Assembly (NCBI GenBank): GCA_027486345.1
Contig: JAIXPH010000024.1
Coordinates: forward strand, 1 to 41,570
Source of the DNA: Paracoccaceae bacterium
GTDB taxonomy: Bacteria; Pseudomonadota; Alphaproteobacteria; Rhodobacterales; Rhodobacteraceae
Reading direction: 5' to 3'
DNA: 41,570 bases
A program made the translations under genes and the position numbers. Below the pieces are notes generated by a model, which was not told the DNA's origin, did no database searches, and saw only the letters and a program-made list of their open reading frames with translations. Shown here in pieces: positions 15,063 through 22,619 of this stretch (positions are counted from its first letter, which is position 1; the number at the start of each line of letters is the position of its first letter).

Positions 15063-17120
15063 TCATCCATGGGCGGTTCGGGCGGCGGACGGAGAGTCGA
15101 CCGCGGTGCTGCGAAGGATTTCTTCCGGGTCGATGATCAGGGCGATGCGGCCGTCCCCAAGGATCGTCGCGGCAGAGATGCCGTGCACACTGCCGTAGTT
15201 CTGCTCAAGGCTCTTGATCACGACCTGCCGCTGATCGTGGATGCCGGTCGCGGCCAGGGCGGCCCGGCGCCCGGAATCGGATTCGACCATGATCAGCACG
15301 CTGCGATCCAAATCCGCGATGGGTGCAAATCCGAAACAGTCCGCGAGGTCGATGATGGGCACCAAGGCACCCCGATTGGCCACCAGCCGCCCGCTCTGGC
15401 CCAGAAGGTGGATCTGCGCAGAGGCGGGCCGGATCGTTTCCACGATCGCGGACAGGGGCAATACCATGGTCTCAGGGCCGACGCTGATCAGCATCCCATC
15501 GAGCACGGCCAAGGTCAGTGGCAGCGCGATGGTGAAGGTGGTGCCCTGTCCCGGCACGGATTGCAGGGTGACGCGTCCGCCCAGCGATTGGATCTCGCGC
15601 CGGACCACATCCAGACCGACGCCGCGCCCTGACAGGGAAGACGCCTCTTCCTTGGACGAAAAGCCCGGCAGGAACAGAAGGTTGTCGATGTCCGCCGGTG
15701 TCAGCACCGCGTCCGTGGCCACCAGTCCGCGCGCTTCGGCGATGGCGCGCACGCGGCTGCGGTCGATGCCGCCGCCATCGTCGGACAGTTCGATGATCAC
15801 CCGCCCGGACCTGTGCGCCGCCGAAAGGGTGATCACGCCCACCGGCGGCTTGCCAAGCGCCATCCGCTGCGCGGGGGCTTCGATCCCGTGATCCACCGCG
15901 TTGCGGATCATGTGGGTCAGCGGGTCGGCAAGCCGTTCGATGACGGTCTTGTCCACCTCTGTCGTGTCGCCGATCATCGCCAGCCGGACCTGCTTTCCGG
16001 TGGCATCGCCCGCCTCACGCGTGATGCGCTGCATGCGCTGGAACACCGGTTTCAAGGGCTGCGCACGGATTGACAGGACCGTTTCCTGAATGCTTCCCGC
16101 AAGTTGCCTGATCCCGGCGAGGCTGGTGGCCAGATCGCTGTCATCGCGCAGACCGGCTGTTGTCACGGCCTGCGCCAGCACCGCCTCAAGGATGACCAGT
16201 TCCCCGATCTGGTTGATCAGCCGGTCCACCCGGTCAAGATTGACGCGGATCGTGGCGGAGAGGGGCAGGACCGCCGCCGCGCTCCCGGCGGGACTGCTGT
16301 CCGTGGGCCGTTGCGACGGAGGCGCTGGCATGATCGGGGCCGGCGCTTCTGTCGGGAGGGTCGGTTCGGGCAAGAGCCGGGTGATGGTTACCTCGGCATC
16401 GTCTCCGACGAAATCGAACACCGCCTCGATCTCGTCACGCGCTTTGGTCGTCGTCAGCCGCATCTGCCAGCGCAGGCCGGGACGCGACAGGTCCAACGCC
16501 GCCAGTGGGCGGATCGCGTCGATGTCGGCGATCACCTCCACCTCTCCCAAACGGCGCAGGGCCCGGATCAAGGCGGCGGGTTCATGGCCATGGGCATAAA
16601 GACCGGCCAGAGGGGACAGTGTGATGGCGTAGGTCACAGGGTCCGGGGTGATGCTGGGCGCGACCCCATCAGGGATATGGATCGGCACGGGCTGGAAGTC
16701 GAAATCCGCCTCGATCAGATCGGGGGCCGGGCCCTGTTCGGCCAAAAGATCCAGCTCCATCAGCAAGCTGGCCATCTGGGGCGGGTCGGCCCCGCCATCC
16801 CGCGCGACGGTGACCAGATCGGCCAGCACATCGGATGCGCGCAGAAGGGTCTGCATGGCGGGGAGGGACACCGGCAGCCTGCCCGAACGCATCAGGTCCA
16901 GCACGGTTTCAAACACATGCGCAAACTCCACCACGGAGGTCAGGCCAAAGGCCGCCGCCCCGCCCTTGACGGAGTGGACCGCGCGAAAGACACCGTGGAC
17001 GGTTTCAATATCCGACGTCTCGCCCGGCTCGGCCATCAGCGACAGTCCATCGCCAAGCCGGGACAGAAGGTCTTCGCATTCCTCAAAAAATGTGGCCCGA
17101 AGCGTATCCGGTCCGGCCAT
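15063..17120 (-). CDS. cheA: Chemotaxis histidine kinase CheA
   Basis: 685 residues from the ATG at 17120; an in-frame GTG at 17126 overlaps the cheY stop and is an alternative, but the GGGG ribosome site is better spaced for the ATG. Domain order: HPt with phosphoacceptor His49 (FRAVHSVKGGAAAFG) at about 1-110; a middle domain (about 170-260) starting ITLSPLAGLYAHGHEPAALIRAL in the place of P2; the P3 dimerisation helices; the ATPase with the HMIRNAVDHGIE N-box, DDGGGIDRSRV and GRGVGLDVV; and a CheW-like P5 domain at the C-terminus. It phosphorylates the CheY proteins encoded on both sides of the cheW/cheR pair. All catalytic boxes look intact. Confidence 0.93.
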   Translation of the reverse strand: MAGPDTLRATFFEECEDLLSRLGDGLSLMAEPGETSDIETVHGVFRAVHSVKGGAAAFGLTSVVEFAHVFETVLDLMRSGRLPVSLPAMQTLLRASDVLADLVTVARDGGADPPQMASLLMELDLLAEQGPAPDLIEADFDFQPVPIHIPDGVAPSITPDPVTYAITLSPLAGLYAHGHEPAALIRALRRLGEVEVIADIDAIRPLAALDLSRPGLRWQMRLTTTKARDEIEAVFDFVGDDAEVTITRLLPEPTLPTEAPAPIMPAPPSQRPTDSSPAGSAAAVLPLSATIRVNLDRVDRLINQIGELVILEAVLAQAVTTAGLRDDSDLATSLAGIRQLAGSIQETVLSIRAQPLKPVFQRMQRITREAGDATGKQVRLAMIGDTTEVDKTVIERLADPLTHMIRNAVDHGIEAPAQRMALGKPPVGVITLSAAHRSGRVIIELSDDGGGIDRSRVRAIAEARGLVATDAVLTPADIDNLLFLPGFSSKEEASSLSGRGVGLDVVRREIQSLGGRVTLQSVPGQGTTFTIALPLTLAVLDGMLISVGPETMVLPLSAIVETIRPASAQIHLLGQSGRLVANRGALVPIIDLADCFGFAPIADLDRSVLIMVESDSGRRAALAATGIHDQRQVVIKSLEQNYGSVHGISAATILGDGRIALIIDPEEILRSTAVDSPSAARTAHG

Positions 17121-17122
17121 GG

Positions 17123-17491
17123 TCACAGCCCCAGCACGCGGTTGATCGTGTCGATCAGACCGGCTTCGTCAAACGGCTTCACGATCCAGCCGGTCGCCCC
17201 CGCACTGCGCGCGCGCTGCTTCAGCTCGGCTCCGGTTTCGGTGGTCAGTACAAGGATGGGAAGGCTGGCATGGCCCGTGCTGGCGCGCACCGCCGTGATC
17301 ACGCCGAAACCGTCCATCTGGGGCATGTTGATATCGGTGATCACCAGATGGGGGTCTGCGGCTAACAGGCGGTCCAGGCCATCGATCCCGTCTTCGGCCA
17401 GATGCACCTCAAATCCGGCGGGTTCCAAGGCGGCGGCGATCAGGCCGCGCATCGTGGGACTGTCATCAATCGCAAGGATGCGGATCGTCAT
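17123..17491 (-). CDS. cheY: CheY-like single-domain response regulator (second copy)
   Basis: 122 residues from the ATG at 17491; the upstream extension of the frame is a shadow. Receiver residues are complete: Asp9/Asp10 (LAIDDSPTMR), phosphoacceptor Asp53 (LVITDINMPQMDG), Thr82 (ILVLTTETG) and Lys104 (GWIVKPF). It overlaps the STAS gene by 4 bp upstream and ends 2 bp before the cheA ATG. The sequence is closer to classical CheY than the copy at 13265-13651 (DDSPTMR and NMPQMDG motifs). Confidence 0.92.
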   Translation of the reverse strand: MTIRILAIDDSPTMRGLIAAALEPAGFEVHLAEDGIDGLDRLLAADPHLVITDINMPQMDGFGVITAVRASTGHASLPILVLTTETGAELKQRARSAGATGWIVKPFDEAGLIDTINRVLGL

Positions 17492-17787
17492 GCCGTCTGC
17501 CCCGGTTCCGCCGCGCCATGGGTCAGCCAAGGCGCATCCGGCCGCAGTCCCAGCGCATCGCAGCTTTCCAGATAGCGGTCCGACAGCCGCCCCGTCGCAA
17601 AGCACTGCCCGTCGATGCCCCATTGTCGCCCGGCCGCGATGATCACCTCGAACGCCAGGGCGCCGATCACCTCCACCCCCGAGGCATCCAGTCGGAGCGC
17701 CGCGCCGCGCCGCGCCGTCAGGGTCAGCGCCAAGAGAGGAGCGCCCGAAGAGTCAAGGCGGCTGGGAAGGATCAGGTCTTTGTTCAT
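17488..17787 (-). CDS. STAS-domain protein, first gene of the che operon
   Basis: 99 residues from the ATG at 17787. The core (ALRLDASGVEVIGALAFEVIIAAGRQWGIDGQCFATGRLSDRYLESCDALGL) has the strand-helix pattern of STAS/anti-anti-sigma domains, including the DASGVEVIGALA strand-loop and the closing LxxLGL motif. Small STAS proteins of this type often sit at the head of alphaproteobacterial che operons beside cheY and cheA; their role is unclear. It is the first gene on the minus strand, so the che operon promoter must lie in 17788-18128. Its stop overlaps the cheY start (ATGA). Confidence 0.75.
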   Translation of the reverse strand: MNKDLILPSRLDSSGAPLLALTLTARRGAALRLDASGVEVIGALAFEVIIAAGRQWGIDGQCFATGRLSDRYLESCDALGLRPDAPWLTHGAAEPGQTA

Positions 17788-18128
17788 GCGGCGTCCCCTT
17801 GCAGGTGCATCCTTGTGGCGGCGCAGAGCAGCCATGCCCTGACTCGCCTGTCGCCCGTCATCGCATCCAGCGATTAACAGTGGGTTTCCGGCCTGCGGCG
17901 AATTTCGAAAATGCGCGGCATTTCAGCCCCGCCGCCAGAAACCATTCGTTCAGAAAGCTGTGGGACGGTGTCCGGAGACAATGGAATCTGGGCGGATGAC
18001 ATGCGGGCAAAACAACAGGGCACAAAGGGCAGGGCAGCAAGGTTTCTGCCTTTCCCGGGCGGCTGTCTTCGGCGGCATCCGGCGCCTGCCGAAGACGGCC
18101 ATGCCCTTTGGCCCCAAGGCGCAGCCCG
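17788..18128. other. Divergent control region between the two chemotaxis operons
   Basis: 341 bp without a supported gene. It must hold the promoters of the minus-strand STAS-cheYAWRY operon and of the plus-strand cheD operon. The segment 17870-17960 is less GC rich than its surroundings. I could not identify a convincing -35/-10 pair or an RpoN or FliA site. A strong hairpin lies at 18061-18100 just before cheD. Confidence 0.5.
18061..18100 (+). promoter_or_regulatory. Hairpin in the 5' region of cheD
   Basis: GGCTGTCTTCGGC (18061-18073) pairs with GCCGAAGACGGCC (18088-18100; 13 bp with one T-G pair), leaving a 14-nt loop. It ends 28 bp before the cheD ATG and is not followed by a T-run. 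It may affect translation or stability of the cheD transcript, or it may be a protein-binding palindrome. Confidence 0.45.
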
Positions 18129-18647
18129 ATGACGTTGCACGCCTTCCGTACGGTGTATGTGATTCAAGGCGAACATCACGTCTCGGACCAACCCGATACG
18201 GTGATGACGACGGTGCTGGGGTCATGTGTCGCCGCCTGCCTTTATGATCCGGTGCGCCGGATCGGGGGCATGAACCACTTCCTGTTGCCCGAAGATTCGC
18301 GCCGGCGGGACATCAGCTTTGCCAGCGCAGCGATGGAGCGTTTGGTGAACAGCCTGATCAAGCTGGGCGCGCAACGTCCCCGGCTGGAGGCAAAGCTGTT
18401 CGGCGGCGGTCACATGCTGACCGGACTGCCCGACATAGGTCACCGCAACGGTGTGGCGGCACTGGCCTTTCTGCAAGGAGAGGGCATCCCCCTGCGTGCC
18501 AAGAGTCTGGGGGGCGCGCAGGCGCGGCGGGTCCGCTTTTGGCCCGCCACCGGCAAGGCGCAGCAAATGCTGCTGGACCGGACGCCAGAGCTTGCCGCGC
18601 CGCCGCGGCCGCCGCCTGACGATCCGGGCAGTATCGAGTTGTTTTGA
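18129..18647 (+). CDS. cheD: Chemoreceptor glutamine deamidase CheD
   Basis: 172 residues from the ATG at 18129; a TTG at 18108 is in frame but less likely. The catalytic motif [15 protein letters not shown] (nucleophile Cys) is followed by the histidine motif [10 protein letters not shown], and later by KLFGGGHML, the classic CheD layout. CheD deamidates glutamines on chemoreceptors to glutamates that CheR can methylate. It heads the plus-strand operon cheD-mcp-small protein-mcp. The C-terminal ~20 residues are proline rich and probably disordered. Confidence 0.92.
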   Translation: MTLHAFRTVYVIQGEHHVSDQPDTVMTTVLGSCVAACLYDPVRRIGGMNHFLLPEDSRRRDISFASAAMERLVNSLIKLGAQRPRLEAKLFGGGHMLTGLPDIGHRNGVAALAFLQGEGIPLRAKSLGGAQARRVRFWPATGKAQQMLLDRTPELAAPPRPPPDDPGSIELF

Positions 18648-18682
18648 CGCCATGGTTGCCTTGGCTTTTTCGGGGAATTGAA

Positions 18683-20623
18683 ATGCACCTCATCTCGCGC
18701 ATGTCCGTGGCGCTTCGCATCACGCTCCTGATTGCGGTAACGCTGCTGGCCCTGACAGTCACGTTGTCGGCTGTCTTTCTGGGACTCAAGTATCACGACA
18801 TCAACCGGGCGACGCAGGATCGGTTGCGCGTGGCCATGGCGGTCTTCGCCGATGAGTTGGACCTGCGCTTTGCCACGCCGGACGCAAGGTCAGACCGCCC
18901 AGCCGCCCAGCGGCCGGATGTGTCTCTGGTCGCGTCGCCCGAGATCATTGACCGCGTTCAAGCCCTGACCGGCGGCCAGGTGACCATCTTGCAGCGTGAC
19001 GCGGTGACAGGTGGCCTTGATGTGGTGCTGACCAGTCCGCCTGACATGTCCGATGCGGAAACCTTCGCTGCGGCGCTGGAGACGGACCCGGCCTTGTGGG
19101 CCAAGCTCGAGTCCGGCACCCCTTTTCAAGGCGAGGTTCCGCTGGCGGTGGCAACACATTTTGCGGTGGTGCAACCGATCCATGACCGGACTGGAGACTT
19201 CATCGCCGCCCTGGCCGCCACCGTTCCGGCGCAGACCGTCCGCGAGGCGGTGCTGGGTTTTGCCGACAAGTTGCTGCTTCCGGCGGCCTTCATCCTCGCC
19301 GTGGCAACCTTTGTCAGCCATCTGGTGGTCAACCGCATCATGCGCCCGCTGCGCGAGGCGGCTACCACCGTTGCGTGTTTGGCGCGGCGCGATTATCAGA
19401 CGGATATCGCACCGACCGAAGCCGCAGATGACATCGGAGAGTTGACCCGCGCCTGCATCGCCTTGCGTGCCGACCTGCTCGCGGGGGTGGCCTTGGCTGA
19501 AGCCGCCGCCGCACAGGAGGCCGCGCGGGAACGCCAGAGCGCCGACCTTGCCCGTGTGGTGGAAGAGCTGCGCGCCGGTCTCGCCCGTCTGGCCGAAGGC
19601 GACCTGACCACCCCGATCCCAAGCCCGTCCGACGCCCCCTTTCCGCCGGAATACGATCCGCTGCGCCAAAGCTACAATGCCGTTGTGGACCGCGTCAGTC
19701 ATGTGATTGACCAAGTCACCCTGATCGCCCGCGGCGTGCGCGACAGTGCGGCGGAAATCGCGGACGCCAGCCGCGAATTGTCTGGCCGCGCCGAAACTCA
19801 GGCCGCGACGCTGGAAGAATCCGCCGCCGCCCTGACTGAACTGACGCAATCCGTATCCAGCACCGCGCAACGTGCCAGCCGGGCGCAAGAGGCCAGCTTC
19901 GACAATCGCACAGGGGCAGAGCGTGGGGCCGATATCGTCCGCGATGCCGTCGCCGCCATGCAGGGGATCGAACGTGGATCGGATCAGATCACCCGCATCA
20001 TCGGCGTGATCGACGATATCGCCTTTCAAACCAACCTCTTGGCCCTGAACGCCGGGGTCGAGGCTGCCCGGGCTGGCGAGGCTGGTCGCGGCTTTGCCGT
20101 GGTCGCGTCAGAGGTGCGGCTTCTGGCGCAGCGGGCATCGGATTCGGCGCGGGAAATCAAGACGTTGATCTCTGACTCCTCGGCGCAGGTCGGTCAGGGG
20201 TCGGCGCTGGTGCGGCGCGCGGGCGACAGTCTGGCCGAGATTCTGGGCCGCGCGCAGGAAGCAGCGGGGCTAGTGGCGGATATCGCGATGGCCGCAGCCG
20301 AACAGGCGCGGGGTCTGGCAGAGGTGAACTCCGGCGTGGCGCAACTGGACAATGTCACCCAGCAAAACAGCGCCGTTGCAGAAGAAACCTCTGCCGCGGC
20401 GGTGACGCTGCAATCCCGCTCCGAAGAGTTGATCGTGGCCTTGGCCGGGTTCCAGACCCGGCAAACCCGGCGGACCGCGCCGCAAGTCCCGGCGCGTCGC
20501 GCCGCAGCAGGACGCACGGTCATCGACCCCAAGGTGGTGGACTGGGCCCCCGCCGTTGCCGTCGCAGCCCGCACGCAGGGCGACCGGGGCGCGCAAGCCA
20601 CAGGCACCTGGGCAGAGTTCTGA
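18683..20623 (+). CDS. Methyl-accepting chemotaxis protein with periplasmic sensor and C-terminal pentapeptide
   Basis: 646 residues from the ATG at 18683, preceded by CGGGGAA. Transmembrane helix 1 is at about 12-35, a periplasmic sensing domain of about 160 residues follows (probably a single-Cache type fold), and helix 2 is at about 195-215. HAMP segments follow. The signalling domain has its tip around residues 440-480 ([43 protein letters not shown]). Ala/Gly-Val replaces the more usual Ala-Ala in the NAAVEAA motif, as in the second receptor here. A flexible Ala/Arg/Pro linker leads to a terminal TWAEF, which fits the x-W-x-x-F tether that binds CheR (E. coli NWETF). The ligand is unknown. 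Confidence 0.9.
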   Translation: MHLISRMSVALRITLLIAVTLLALTVTLSAVFLGLKYHDINRATQDRLRVAMAVFADELDLRFATPDARSDRPAAQRPDVSLVASPEIIDRVQALTGGQVTILQRDAVTGGLDVVLTSPPDMSDAETFAAALETDPALWAKLESGTPFQGEVPLAVATHFAVVQPIHDRTGDFIAALAATVPAQTVREAVLGFADKLLLPAAFILAVATFVSHLVVNRIMRPLREAATTVACLARRDYQTDIAPTEAADDIGELTRACIALRADLLAGVALAEAAAAQEAARERQSADLARVVEELRAGLARLAEGDLTTPIPSPSDAPFPPEYDPLRQSYNAVVDRVSHVIDQVTLIARGVRDSAAEIADASRELSGRAETQAATLEESAAALTELTQSVSSTAQRASRAQEASFDNRTGAERGADIVRDAVAAMQGIERGSDQITRIIGVIDDIAFQTNLLALNAGVEAARAGEAGRGFAVVASEVRLLAQRASDSAREIKTLISDSSAQVGQGSALVRRAGDSLAEILGRAQEAAGLVADIAMAAAEQARGLAEVNSGVAQLDNVTQQNSAVAEETSAAAVTLQSRSEELIVALAGFQTRQTRRTAPQVPARRAAAGRTVIDPKVVDWAPAVAVAARTQGDRGAQATGTWAEF

Positions 20624-20660
20624 CGGTGGACGGCAGGGCGCGACAGACAGGAGGCAAATC

Positions 20661-20969
20661 TTGGCCGCATGGCAAACCGCGATGGTCATCACATTCCTTG
20701 GGTTCGGTACCTTGGGGGCCGGACATTTCGGCCCGCCGCCGCAGGGGCAGCCCATGGCCGTGATCGTGCCACCATGGCGGCCGGGCGGCTTTGCCTTTTC
20801 CGACGCAGTGGGATTGCCCCCGTTGGACATCCGCTGGGGCGGGCGGCTGGTGGTGTTTGCGGCTTCGGATGATCCGATGCCCCTGTCCCGCATGGGGTTT
20901 TTCGTGATGCGCGCCGACGGGGGGCTGGGCTGCCTGTGGCGTAATGACAGCAAGGGAGCGACAGGATGA
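20661..20969 (+). CDS. Small conserved-looking protein with one N-terminal helix, between two receptor genes
   Basis: 102 residues from a TTG start chosen because AGGAGG lies 6 bp before it (20649-20654); no ATG has such a site. An N-terminal hydrophobic segment (WQTAMVITFLGFGTLGAGHFG) should be a signal anchor. Then comes a ~70-residue domain with MAVIVPPWRPGGFAFSDAVGLPPLDIRWGGRLVVFAASDDPMPLSRM and GFFVMRADGGLGCLW, rich in beta-type hydrophobic strands. I do not recognise the family. The last codons overlap the second receptor gene (ATGA), so it is translated together with the receptors and may be a periplasmic partner of one of them. That role is inference. Confidence 0.7.
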   Translation: MAAWQTAMVITFLGFGTLGAGHFGPPPQGQPMAVIVPPWRPGGFAFSDAVGLPPLDIRWGGRLVVFAASDDPMPLSRMGFFVMRADGGLGCLWRNDSKGATG

Positions 20970-22567
20970 TCCTGATGGTCGATGATCTGAGGGCCAAGGC
21001 CGGCGGCTTCGCGGTGGTGATCCTTGCGCTGCTGGTGGTGGCGGTGGCCCTGACGGGGCAGGTCCTCGGCACCGGCGGCCTGCGCGAAGCGGCGGTGCTG
21101 GCGGCCATTACCGTCGCCGTCTGGGTCGAACATCGCCGCGATCCGGGAGGTCTTGGCGCGCGTCTGGCGGCCTCGGCGGGCCTGGCGGTGGGGGTTGCTT
21201 TTGTTGTCTGGCTGATGCGTGGCCATCCTTGGCAGCCCGACGCCCACATGATGTTCTTTGCGGCTTTTGCCCTGACGGCCGTGTTTTGCGACTGGCGTCC
21301 GATCCTGCTCTATGCCGGTCTGATCGCGGTCCACCATCTGGTGCTGAACTTCGCGCTGACGGCCGCCGTCTATCCCGGAGAGGCCGCGCTTGGCCGCGTC
21401 TTGCTGCACGCGGCGGTGCTCATCGTGCAGGCGGTGCCAATGATCTGGCTGGCCAGCGTGCTGAACCGCCTGTTCCAATCGGCGGCGACAAATCTACAGG
21501 CGGCGGAGGCGGCCTTGAAGAAGGCCGATGCCGCACGCCAGGAGGCCGAAACGACAGCGGCTCAGCACGCGCAGGACCGGGCGGAAACCCTCGGTTTTGT
21601 CACCGCGCTTGGAGAGGCGTTCGGCTGCCTGGCCAGCGGCAACCTGAACGCCTCGATCCGCGGGGGCGTTTCGGGCCAGTATGCCGTGGTGCATCAGCAG
21701 TTCGACGCCATGGCCAATGTCCTGCGTGACATGGTCGAACAGCTTGAGACCAGTTCCGCAGGCCTGCGCGACTCGGCCGATGATCTGGCGCGGGTGGCGG
21801 ACCAGAATGCCGTCCATGCGACGGAACAGTCCGGCATCCTTGGCTCGGCGCTGGTGTTGCTGGAACAGATGACCGACAGCGCCGACGCCACCACCCGCCA
21901 CGCTGTCACTGCCAGTGACCGCATGGTGCAAAGCCGCACGGCTGCCGAAGAGGGCGGGCGCATCCTGACCAGTGCCGTGCAGGCGATGCAGCGGATGGAG
22001 GCCAGTTCGGGCAAGATCGGCACCATCTCTGAAGTGATGGAAGCCATCGCGTTTCAGACCAACCTGCTGGCCCTGAACGCCGGGGTCGAGGCCGCGCGTG
22101 CCGGAGAGGCCGGGCGTGGCTTTGCCGTGGTGGCAACCGAAGTGCGGGCCTTGGCGCAGCGCGCGGCGGATTCAGCCAAGGACATCCAGATGCTCGTCAC
22201 TGCCAGCCGCCACAGCATGGCCGAAGGATCGCATCTGGTGCAGCAGACCAGTGACGCGCTGGGCGTGTTGATCCGGCACACTGTGGAGAATGCGGCCTCG
22301 GTCGCTGAAATCGCGCAGCGCACGCGGGAGCAATCCGGCGGTCTGGGCAATCTGGTCGCCTGTCTGCGCACGTTGGAGGATGTCGTGCGGCGGGGCGCCA
22401 TACTGGCCGAGCGGTCGCTAGCGATGAGCAATTCATTGAAACAGGATTCGCACCGGCTGTCGGGGTCCGCAGCGGCCTTTCGTCTGGGTCAGGACGCGGG
22501 CGACGAGGAGGACACAGCAAACCCGCCACCCTCCGTCGCACCGTCCTTCCGGGTGACCCATGCTTGA
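20966..22567 (+). CDS. Methyl-accepting chemotaxis protein with multi-helix membrane sensor
   Basis: 533 residues. The first ~170 residues are a polytopic membrane region of about six helices with little periplasmic loop. It contains GHPWQPDAHMMFFAAFALTAVFCDWRPILLYAGLIAVHHLVLNF; the clustered His, Trp and Asp residues may bind a cofactor or ligand. A coiled coil (about 172-205) with HAMP-like features leads to the signalling domain with the tip [42 protein letters not shown]. No CheR pentapeptide is present at the C-terminus (ends SFRVTHA). The membrane-embedded sensor suggests detection of a membrane or redox/gas signal rather than a periplasmic solute. It converges on the flavoprotein genes with a gap of only 52 bp and no clear terminator. 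Confidence 0.87.
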   Translation: MILMVDDLRAKAGGFAVVILALLVVAVALTGQVLGTGGLREAAVLAAITVAVWVEHRRDPGGLGARLAASAGLAVGVAFVVWLMRGHPWQPDAHMMFFAAFALTAVFCDWRPILLYAGLIAVHHLVLNFALTAAVYPGEAALGRVLLHAAVLIVQAVPMIWLASVLNRLFQSAATNLQAAEAALKKADAARQEAETTAAQHAQDRAETLGFVTALGEAFGCLASGNLNASIRGGVSGQYAVVHQQFDAMANVLRDMVEQLETSSAGLRDSADDLARVADQNAVHATEQSGILGSALVLLEQMTDSADATTRHAVTASDRMVQSRTAAEEGGRILTSAVQAMQRMEASSGKIGTISEVMEAIAFQTNLLALNAGVEAARAGEAGRGFAVVATEVRALAQRAADSAKDIQMLVTASRHSMAEGSHLVQQTSDALGVLIRHTVENAASVAEIAQRTREQSGGLGNLVACLRTLEDVVRRGAILAERSLAMSNSLKQDSHRLSGSAAAFRLGQDAGDEEDTANPPPSVAPSFRVTHA

Positions 22568-22619
22568 CCCGCAAGATGGCTGGTCGGGCCGGATGGTCCT
22601 CTGGTTCGCTTGGGGACGC

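Noticed and set aside
16104-17642. A 512-codon plus-strand open frame
   Set aside because: Antisense to cheA and cheY, both with complete catalytic motifs.
17911-18132. Short open frames in the divergent che control region
   Set aside because: No ribosome site and composition unlike neighbouring proteins.
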